The position numbers and the translations under genes are program-made. Positions 55,990 to 64,000 of a stretch of DNA of 64,000 nt are shown piece after piece. The DNA comes from Furcasterigmium furcatum (lineage: Eukaryota > Ascomycota > Sordariomycetes > Glomerellales > Plectosphaerellaceae): NCBI GenBank assembly GCA_001599815.1, contig BCIA01000006.1, positions 4,466,961 to 4,530,960 on the forward strand, read 5' to 3'. The notes below the pieces were generated by a model. That model had not been told where the DNA came from. It ran no database searches and saw only the letters and a list, made by a program, of their open reading frames with translations. Each line of letters opens with the position of its first letter. Position 1 is the stretch's first letter.

Positions 55990-56647
55990 GGGGCGCCGCG
56001 CCAGCAGCATTGTTCCAGACCCTCCAGTCCCATTTCAGCACGCTTAGGCTCGATTCCCGTAACACTCTTAGAGTCCAGAAGCCTGTATCACGTAGAAATG
56101 CCCATCATGTCACTCGTAGGTAGCGTAGTTTTCAGCCTTTCGTTTTAGCGTCTGGGAAGCATTCGGTTTGTTTGGCTTCCGTAGATTGTTTTTCAAGGAG
56201 GGGTTGCACGTTCGAAAAGCATAGTCTTTGCGCGAGGTCGTTAGCGATGAGCAGAGTTAGATAGAGAACTTAAGAAGCAGCGATTTATTAAGCGTTTTGT
56301 ACAGAGCATTTCCTGAAGCCCACCCCGACCGCACGTAGCTCCTGAATCTATCAGGGTCTGAGTAAGAATAGTGCTGGTGATGGTTGTCTTCCAAGTCAGG
56401 GGGCACGTGACCCACTCTCGAAACCACAACAACTGACGATATTCGAGATTTCAAAGTCATCCCACTTCTCAAACAAGACACAGAATCCACAAAATTATCC
56501 CCGGCTGAACCGACGATTCAATGCAAACTCCGGGAACACTACTCGGGCCATGAGATTCAGCCTGGTCTCATAAGTCGCTCGGAACTGCGCCGGGCTAACA
56601 TTCGACTGGCTCCAGAGTCGGACGACACCAACACATACCCCCGCGCC
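55990..56647. other. Intergenic region between DUF1212 and AlkB-like genes
   Basis: It holds the 3' UTR of the DUF1212 gene and the promoter of the AlkB-like gene. A/T-richer than its flanks; no gene is seen. Confidence 0.55.
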
Positions 56648-57355
56648 ATGGAAGACGTCAACATCGGCCCCCCGGGGCTCCGCATGAAGCGAGAATACAT
56701 CACAAAAGACCACGAGGCAGAACTCATCCAGATCTTCAACTCCCTGGACTGGCCAGACCGCCCCGGCCGCCGGTCCCTGCACTGGGGCTACACCTTCAGC
56801 TATAAGACGTTCGGCATCGACGAGGACACCCCCTTCAAGCCGTTCCCGTCATGGCTGGAGCCCCTCCTCCCGGACACGGAGTCCCGCCCGCCCGACCAGG
56901 TCTGTCTCCAGTACTACCCGCCCGGCTCGGGCATCCCGCCGCACGTGGACACGCACAGCGCGTTCGACCAGCTGTACGCGCTGTCGCTCGGGGCGCCCGT
57001 GTTCATGGTGTTCCGGGAGGGCGCGGGGCCGAAGATCGACGTGGACTTGTTGCCGAGGAGCATGTTGGAGATGAGCGGGGACTCGAGGCTGCACTGGACG
57101 CACGGGATCAAGTCAAGGATGACGGATACCTTGCCGGATGGGACGGTGAGGCCCCGGGAGCCGAGGTGGAGTTTCACGTATAGATGGCTCCGGGAGGGGG
57201 CGACGTGTGAGTGCGGGAATGAGAAGCTGTGCGATACGGCGCAGGCGAGGATTGGCGTTGAGAGGGAGTATCGATGGAAGCAGGAGGGTGAGTCGAAGCC
57301 CAAGGCGGACGGCGCAAAGGTGGACGAGGTCCCGGAGACGGTTAACGAATCATGA
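56648..57355 (+). CDS. AlkB-like 2-oxoglutarate/Fe(II) dioxygenase
   Basis: A single-exon gene of 235 aa. AlkB-type enzymes oxidatively remove methyl groups from nucleic acids or act on tRNA wobble bases. The iron site is visible as HVDTHSAFD (HxD) and RLHWTHGIKSR, which supplies the second His; RWSFTYRW holds the Arg that binds 2-oxoglutarate. VCLQYYPPGSGIPPHVD is the conserved lead-in, and the spacing is closest to the ALKBH8-like group, without its RRM or methyltransferase domains. The C-terminal 40 residues include CECGNEKLCD and a charged tail. Downstream it converges with a secreted-protein gene. Confidence 0.9.
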   Translation: MEDVNIGPPGLRMKREYITKDHEAELIQIFNSLDWPDRPGRRSLHWGYTFSYKTFGIDEDTPFKPFPSWLEPLLPDTESRPPDQVCLQYYPPGSGIPPHVDTHSAFDQLYALSLGAPVFMVFREGAGPKIDVDLLPRSMLEMSGDSRLHWTHGIKSRMTDTLPDGTVRPREPRWSFTYRWLREGATCECGNEKLCDTAQARIGVEREYRWKQEGESKPKADGAKVDEVPETVNES

Positions 57356-57510
57356 AAGCGAGATTACAGTGAGTCCAAATTCAGTGATCGAGAACTGTAT
57401 CAGTTCGCTAACTCCTATGAAGCTTTGTCGTGATGCTCTAAACCTCGAGCACCGATATCTCTATCCACCAACGTAACAATGTCCTCAGAGGAAGCCCATC
57501 CCCAAAATGG

Positions 57511-58661
57511 CTACCGCCGCCACCATCCAGCCGATCCGTTCATGGCATACGCAGACCGCACGGCAGGGCTGTCATCCTCCCCCGAGGCAGCGGTGGGAAC
57601 CCACTCTGACGCGTTGACCCGCGTACACAGCAGCTTCCTGGACATGTTCTGCCCGCCCGTGCCCGGGATGGACGTCTGGAACATGACCATCTGCAGCCTG
57701 TTCGTCGCATTCACCCAGCGCCACTCCGCGTCCTCGTCGTCGTCGTCGTAGACGTCCGAGTTGGCGCCGAAAATCGGGTGCCAGCTGCGATAGGTCGAGC
57801 TCGTATTGCTCTCGGGGAACCCCCCGCGCATGGTATCGACAACGGTCCTGGTCCGCATCACGTCGTTCGTGTTGAGGTCTTCGACCCACCCACCCGTCGT
57901 GCTTATACGGTCGGACGCATGGCCGCCGCCGGAGCGAGGCTCCTTTTCGGCCTGGCCGAAGGAGCCGCTGCATTCAGGGAGGTCGTACAGCCACTCCCGG
58001 AGAGCGCCACAGCCGCCGGAGCTCTGGCTATTTCGCCCCGGGCGTCTCCTCATGAGGTCTATGATGGCGTGGACGCACTCCTCTCCCAGCGCGGGGACGC
58101 AGGATCCATCATCTGCATCGTACTGGTCGATGCTGTTGGTGACGTTAACGGGCCACCGGTAGATCAGAGGGGTTCGGAAGCAGAATGAGTTGTCTTCCTC
58201 GGGCAGCTGTGCGGTAATGCTGCCCTCGCCGCCTGGCCACGAGAGAGAGTACCACGTAGACGCCATGTGCTGGACGATGTCTGGTTGCAAGTTCTTTCGC
58301 AGGTTAACTCTTGTCAAATTGGTGTCTGGACGGAGATGCAGCCAGTTAAAAGATCACAGATGAGGTCGTGGATGTGGTTTGACTTACGCCACGTCCACTC
58401 AACGCGCCTGTACTGTTCCGGTGTCAACTGCGGGATCATATCGTCCACGAAGGGCCTGAATGGAATGCTCCTCGAGACCTCCCCGTTGCGACTCGCTTCC
58501 GCGACAAGCTCGTTTGTCGTCTCGTTGCCGAAATGCGGTAGTCCAACAAAGTAGTGTGCTTCCCCAGGGTTGACGAGCTCGACGTCAAGGGGCGGCGATG
58601 CTGCCACGAGGGCAGCCGCCCCCCCCCCCCCCCAAAGGCTCCATATCGATGTCTGCTTCAT
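57511..58661 (-). CDS. Secreted protein of unknown function
   Basis: Two exons, 58661-58388 and 58280-57511 (107-nt intron, GTAAGT donor), encode 347 aa. The signal peptide MKQTSIWSLWGGGGAAALVA has its WGGGG core encoded by a run of 15 G on the coding strand, so length change there would shift the frame. The mature part is rich in Trp, Asn, Ser and Asp, with several NxS/T sites and scattered Cys (GSCVPALGEECVHAII, GGCGALREWLYDLPECSG). PGEAHYFVGLPHFGNET and RMVMFQT-like beta stretches suggest a folded extracellular domain, but no family is recognised. An effector-type or cell-surface role is possible; nothing in the sequence decides it. Confidence 0.7.
58619..58633. repeat. 15-base C homopolymer in coding sequence
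   Basis: An uninterrupted C run on the + strand lies inside the signal peptide of the secreted-protein gene. The present length keeps the frame (WGGGGAAAL). Confidence 0.85.
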
Positions 58662-59202
58662 AGTAATTGTGAGAATCTTACTGTTCCTGAGTAGGAAATA
58701 CATAAGAAACGGGGGTGCAAGAAATAGCGATCGATTGGCTTCCTATATACACGGATCCAAGAAGATGCCGGCAGCACCAAGCCGGCGAAACATTACCACG
58801 CCTCCTTTAACGTAGGGCTGAAGGTCCAAAAGTCTTCCAAAATAGCCGTGCCTTGCCGCTGACATGCGTGCCAAGTAGGGTTGGCGCAACGGGTGAGGCT
58901 TGAATCTGATCAGTTCATGATGGAATACACGTCTTTCGATGCCAATCTTCTGGCCAGCCGCAACAGCTTTGAGGCTGTCGGTAGTCAACAGGGGCTGTAA
59001 TTGGGCTTCGCGCGCGTTTGACATCTCACGGCATCCCTCTTACTAAGAGCTGCGTTGATAATTGCATGGCGTTGCATGTCGCTGGCATGTGAAGCCCGGA
59101 ACTCCATATCCGCTAAGGTCAAGATATCGCCAAGTTTCCCCTTGTCAGCGATTCGCGTGCAGGCCATGTTGTGGCCGTGCGCTCCCAATGGTGAGCACGT
59201 CA
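58662..59202. other. Intergenic region
   Basis: It lies between the secreted-protein gene and the 3' end of the GH131 gene on the same strand. No supported gene. Confidence 0.55.
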
Positions 59203-60134
59203 CTACGACAGGCTTCTGCAGCCGGTTGAGCTGTCTTCCATGAATATTCCCCCATAGATGATACCCTCGTCGATGCCAGACGGCTGCGTGCCTTGCTTGG
59301 GATCACCATTACCACCAAGACCCTTCTTCAGAACACCAAAGTGGTATTGACCCTGGCCGCTAATGTCGTTGTTCAGAGGCTCCGTCACTGCCTCTAGTGC
59401 TTCAACGCCCGTCGAGTAGAATACTTGAAGGGTGCTTCGGTCGTCAGCATCCATATTTTCCCGCGGAGGGCGCTGCACACTTACTTGGCGGTAAAGTCAA
59501 ACCCAAAGGCAAAGTTGTGGAAAGTGTCAGGTGTGAAAGGAGTGGTGAAGAGAATGGTGCCAAACTCGTTGGAGTTGCCGAAGAGGGTCAAGGAGTCGGC
59601 CTCGACGCCATCAACACCGATAACGGTGCCGGTCTTGAGCATGAACTGGTTGGCCGAGAAGGCCGCATCTTCGAGAAAGACCAGCTGGTACTCATGGGTC
59701 AGGTTCAGCGGGCGGTCTGCGTCCTTGGCAAGGGAGAAGTGCAGCGTCTTGACGCCGACGGTGGAATTGTCGGTCCCCGAGTTGCCGGCTATCAGCAGCT
59801 CTGTGCGGCGAAACCCAACTTGCACGTTGTCTGGGCTCGGGGCGAAGATGGACTGATCGTTGATGGTCACCTCCAGCGGCTTGGTGTTTGTCTGCTGGTC
59901 GAAGAGGGAGGGGCTGGTGGTGGGAAACTTGAGCACCTCGCTGAAGGTCTGGTCGGCGCCGAGGACGAAACTCGGGTTGTAGAAGCCGTTTGCCGTGTGA
60001 AATGCGGCCAGGGAGAAGTTGGAGGGAATTCTGCCGTCGAATTCGAGCGGGCAGCTGGGGTTCGGCTCGATGCATCGTGCCATGACGGACGCAGAGAGGG
60101 CCGCAACCACAGAAAGGAGCGTGAATCTAGACAT
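59203..60134 (-). CDS. GH131 family glucanase (secreted)
   Basis: Two exons, 60134-59485 and 59434-59203 (50-nt intron), encode 293 aa. Glycoside hydrolase family 131 enzymes act on beta-1,3/1,4/1,6-glucans and are almost confined to fungi that live with plants. A signal peptide MSRFTLLSVVAALSASVMA precedes CIEPNPSCPLEFDGRIP, the usual family start. FYNPSFVLGADQTFSEVLKF and FRRTELL belong to the jelly-roll core. The spliced end reads STGVEALEAVTEPLNND then SGIDEGIIYGGIFMEDSS and a final Cys, the well-conserved C-terminus. No carbohydrate-binding module is attached. It is a plausible plant-cell-wall enzyme. Confidence 0.93.
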
Positions 60135-61841
60135 GGTGAAGGAATGGAATGAGTACTGAAACTGAGATTGTTCGGATTAGCCATCATATCGCATTCTGCC
60201 ACGGTCGTATAAGTATTCCTGGGTCATCGTCCGTTTCTCTTCATCCGGAGGTGCCGGGCCGCGAGTCAAGGTTCGTCTCGGATAAATTGGGAGCAATGTC
60301 CATCCATATTGGACTGTCTGTCTGATGTTTCATTCACCCCAATCCCGTTAAAAGCTTAAGCTAATGGACGACGATCTGTCCCGGAAGAATGGGAAATTGG
60401 AGGGCGATCGTTTGACATGCAGTCCCCTAATTAAGACGGCATTTGAGAAGCGAATTGGGACAAGAGATGGGATGCTCCGAATGTACATCGCATAATGCCG
60501 ATCTCTCTAGACTGCTGACTCTCTTTTCCTATATTCGTTCAGTCGGAGTGAAGGCAACCGAAGTAGCGGAGATGGTATTTCCAAGGCGCACCGGCATTTT
60601 CATGCCGGATCATCACGATCAACCTACTCACGTATGACGGACCTGTTAACCCGTGAAGAGAGCTTGTGTACGAGCGATCCGGGACTGGAGATTCTCTGCG
60701 AAATACTTGATTGGTGCTATCCCTGGACTGGATGTCATAATGACAGATTCTATTTTGAAGACTCCGAGTTGATTACTTGCCGCAGTCGATGATGGTCCCT
60801 GCAGATGCAGAAGTTAGCCAGCAATCAAAAGTCTGAGGGTCCGGGGAGTTATCTGGTATTCTTAAGGCGAGGCTGTCCAAATCCAGGACACAAGGACCTA
60901 CTACCTGGCAAGCTAATCCTTGTAATCGGTGGATGGGAAGTTGCTTTTGGCATGGAACGGTATCCTCGGGTTGTGGGGGCTCCTTCATCGGGATTCGGGA
61001 GCGTCCCGAACTTCCGGGGCAGCGGATCGCCAACGCTCAGGCTTCCAGTAAAGCCACACACTCCGGCGTGACAAGTGCAGTCACGCCTCGACAAGGAGAT
61101 GGCGGTTCCTTTGGCGGCCACTTTCGTCGATGCCCGTCGACCATATGTCGATTTTGATCAACAAGTTCAACATCAAAGATACCTCTTATATGTTGTATCA
61201 TAGCAGCCACCCCGACAAAATTACGTGAAGAAATATTTCTATCATCACCTGTGGGGCGGTCAGCTGGTGCGCTCGGTCATCCCGCCAGCTCCCGATTAAC
61301 GCTCGTCACCCGGCCGCTCAGGAACAGGGTGAGCGCGGGTGGTGGTCGACTCCTGCGATGAATCGGTGACCAGTCCGGGCCGTCCAAGTGTCAGCCAGGC
61401 AACGCGAGTCGTTGGCAAACTCTTCTTCGAGGCCAAGTGCTCAGTGGAACAGGCTCGGCAGCGTCATAATTAGGGCCCCGAAAGCCTGCTTCAGTACCAC
61501 GGGACTGTAGATTTCGTCATCCATACCAGTATTGCGGAGAAATACGTTTGATGAGGCCCGTCTCTCCAGTTTGTCCGATTCGTTGTCGGGATATCCGATC
61601 TCCACATTCCAACCAGGGGAACAAAAGATGACCCCGGAGAAATACTAACTAGATGTCGATGGCTCGCCTCAGCCAGTGGTGTAACAGAAGATGACTCACG
61701 CCGACCGATGCCGCCAAGAGTTACCGACTTCTCAGGTACTAGGTTACTTTATCTGTGATAAAACCGGCAGCCTCCTGTGCCCACCCGTTCAGCCTCTCAG
61801 CCGCAGGGGAGACCACTGGTTACGCAACCCAGATATCCAAA
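60135..61841. other. Intergenic region of 1.7 kb
   Basis: It lies between the divergent GH131 and BSC6-like MFS genes and must contain both promoters. Only short unsupported frames were found. Confidence 0.5.
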
Positions 61842-63466
61842 ATGTCATCTTTTGACTTGCACGGGTTCCCCCCGGCCATCTTGAAGTGGACTAAGAGAAG
61901 CAGTTCACGCAAACCATCAACCGCCGAAGACCTCCAGTTGCAATCCCGCAACCCTCCCAACTCAAGCGGTCATGTCCCTCCCTCGAACAACATCGCACTC
62001 GAAGAAGCCACGCCGGCTCAGGGCCACGATGCATCCCTCCCCGATTCTACTCCCGAACAACCCCAACGTTGGAACTACCCTCGGGGGAATATTCCCAAAC
62101 TAGGGTTTGCGTATCTCTCGTTCATCATCGCGGGAATGAACGACGCAGCTGTCGGTGTAAGTCTTCCTGTTTCTCCTGCCCGGAGCCGTTTTGTGTACCT
62201 ACCTATCCGAGTGATCACCGCTAATCATTGATGCTAGGCCTTGATTCCAAATGTAAGCATGCGAGCGAGGTACCTCCAAGTATGGTTCGACCAAGTCCAA
62301 TGAGCTGACAACGGATTTAGCTCGAGAAATACTACGATCTCAACTACACGACTGTTTCCATGATCTTCCTGACTCCTTTCGCGGGGTACTCGATCGCAGC
62401 CTTTACCAATGCACGAATCCATACCCTCTGGGGCCAACGCGGAGTCTCCCTAATCGCCCCGGTCTGTCACGTAGTGGCCTTTACGTCCATGGCCCTCCAC
62501 CCCCCCTTCTATGCCCTGCTTGCACTTTTTGCCCTCAGTGGCTTCGGAAACGGACTTACACACGCCGCATATTGCTCCTGGGCCGGAGCCATGAACAAAT
62601 CAAATCAGATCCTGGGCTTCATGCATTCATGTTACTCCCTCGGGGCGCTGTGTGCGCCATTGATATCCACATCGATGGTGGTCCATAGCGGACTGCCTTG
62701 GTATACCTTCTATTACATCATGGTTGGTCTCTCGGTCCTTGAATGGCTGGGACTATCGATCTCCTTTTGGAGGCGAACCGGTCAGGTCTATCGGACCGAG
62801 CATCCCGTCGTCGACAGTGGTAGAGGGTCGAGTATGAAGGAGGCCCTCAAAAACAAAGTCACGTGGCTCTGTGCCTGCTTCGTCTTTCTCTTCATGGGTA
62901 TCGAAGGTATGACAGGAGCTGATCTCCGGTTTGCAACTTGTTTGACGAGTAATTAACGGTGAATAGTTGGCCTTGGTGGCTGGATTGTCACCTTCATGCT
63001 TCGCGAGCGAGATGCCGGCGCATTTGCGGCCGGCGCCTCCAGTTCGGGATTTTGGGCTGGCATGGTCGCTGGCCGCGCTTTTCTGGGATTCTTTACGGAA
63101 AGGTTCGGTGAGCGTCTTTCGGTCACCATATACATCATCTGTGCAGTCGTCTCCCAGCTCGTGTTCTGGTTGGTACCACACTTTATCGTATCCGCAGTCG
63201 CCATCTCGATGCTTGGCTTCTTCATCGGCCCCTTGTACCCGGCTGTCATCACAGTGGCAGCCAAGTTGCTACCCAAAAGCATCCATGTAAGTGCCATTGG
63301 CTTTGCTCTCGCGCTTGGGGGTGCAGGCGGAACTATATTTCCATTCTCCGTTGGAGCTATCGCAGGAAGCACCGGTGTCTGGGTGCTGCAGCCGATCATC
63401 CTTGGCCTCTTTGTTATCCAGGGGGCAAACTGGCTTCTGTTTCCCAGGGTGCAGAAGCGAGACTGA
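61842..63466 (+). CDS. MFS transporter (BSC6 / FucP-like)
   Basis: Four exons, 61842-62156, 62238-62252, 62321-62906 and 62967-63466, encode 471 aa. Exon 2 is a 15-nt microexon encoding ALIPN, needed to read GMNDAAVG-ALIPN-LEKYYDLNY, the conserved end of helix 1. The N-terminal 90 residues are polar. Membrane blocks include GFGNGLTHAAYCSWAGAM, GFMHSCYSLGALCAPLIS and GGWIVTFMLRERDAG, typical of the fungal branch related to yeast Bsc6 and bacterial fucose-type permeases. The substrate is unknown; sugar-like compounds are likely from the family. It is convergent with a second transporter fragment. Confidence 0.9.
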
Positions 63467-63684
63467 GCATCAGGAGTCTTGGCGTGGGTATTATTCTGCG
63501 AGAAGCCACCATGACGTCTCCCATCTTTCATTGCTTACGCAGAACCGCTTCGTCAACATCGCAATTTGTACCAATACGTGTTGATAGATACACTTAGGGA
63601 CAACTTTCGAATATTCACTCCATACCACCTAGCCATCGCTCTGATCACCCCCATAGCCACCTCGCCATATCAATCAGACTAGAA

Positions 63685-64000
63685 TCACTCCTTTGTGGCC
63701 TTGGCATCGGCCGTAAGGACCGTCGCAGGCTCCAAGTCAACCTTCTCCTTAACCTGCCCATCCGGGGCGACCGAGTTAGAAAACTTAAAGTGCCGGAACT
63801 GGCGAGCGGGCACACGTTGCTCGTAGAGATAGTCCAGTTGTTCGAGGGACAGTCCCTTCGTTTCGGGCACCATGAAGAAAGACCAGATGGAGGTGACGAC
63901 GGAAAATCCACCGCAGGCGAGAGTTGAGACGGTGATATTGCAGTCCAGTCACATCTTGATGAAATAGATCCCAGCCACATCAGAGCATACCGCTGTCCAC
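63685..64000 (-). pseudogene. 3' end of a sugar transporter, cut by the window edge and possibly broken
   Basis: The C-terminal piece SIWSFFMVPETKGLSLEQLD then YLYEQRVPARQF is the end of helix 12 and the PETKG signature of fungal sugar porters, followed by a polar tail to the stop at 63685. Reading upstream in the same frame, ITVSTLACGGFSVVTS is helix-like, but TGA occurs at 63951-63949 (KM-stop-LDCN), and no AG acceptor lies between that stop and the conserved helix. Either the gene is damaged or it uses a splice site I cannot see, so the status is provisional. The rest lies outside the window. Confidence 0.5.

Overview
This window reads as nuclear DNA of a filamentous ascomycete (Pezizomycotina, most likely a Sordariomycete close to Colletotrichum or its relatives; the genus is a guess from protein style, not from a search). 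The reasons are monocistronic genes on both strands, short GT-AG introns of about 50-65 nt with CTRAC/CTGAY branch points, GC-rich third codon positions, fungal Zn2Cys6 regulators, a fungal GH131 secreted protein and fungal homocitrate synthase. I rebuilt exon structures by hand from splice signals and reading-frame continuity; most spliced models close to exact multiples of three.

Layout. 1-9.6 kb: an UNC93-type MFS transporter, an eight-exon homocitrate synthase of lysine synthesis with two GCN4/CPC1-type sites upstream, a mitochondrial DnaJC28-like DUF1992 protein read divergently from it, and a Lys-rich secreted protein. 9.6-17.0 kb: a type I sulfatase, a regulator with two tandem Zn2Cys6 clusters, and a sugar-porter permease, which may form a small nutrient-scavenging unit. 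17.0-26.4 kb: a small PD-(D/E)XK-like protein, an F-box protein and a very large disordered protein with Met-rich and GYGAAP repeats. 26.4-29.7 kb: a gene-poor stretch holding two diverged tRNA-like sequences.

29.7-40.9 kb looks most like an accessory cluster: an MFS transporter broken by one in-frame TAG, a Baeyer-Villiger-type flavin monooxygenase, a Zn2Cys6 regulator divergent from it, a YjlB-type cupin, a covalent-flavin amine/amadori-type oxidase and a GNAT acetyltransferase. This set fits uptake and oxidation of a small organic, perhaps amine-containing, compound, with a local regulator.

43.6-57.4 kb is mostly housekeeping: NAD-dependent formate dehydrogenase, an LAT-type amino acid permease, a FAM32A-like protein, a proline-rich membrane/GPI-like protein, a PRM10/DUF1212 transporter and an AlkB-like dioxygenase. 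57.5-64 kb holds a secreted protein of unknown function with a 15-base homopolymer in its coding sequence, a GH131 glucanase, a BSC6-like MFS transporter and the cut-off, possibly damaged, 3' end of a sugar transporter. I saw no CRISPR, rRNA or intact transposon.
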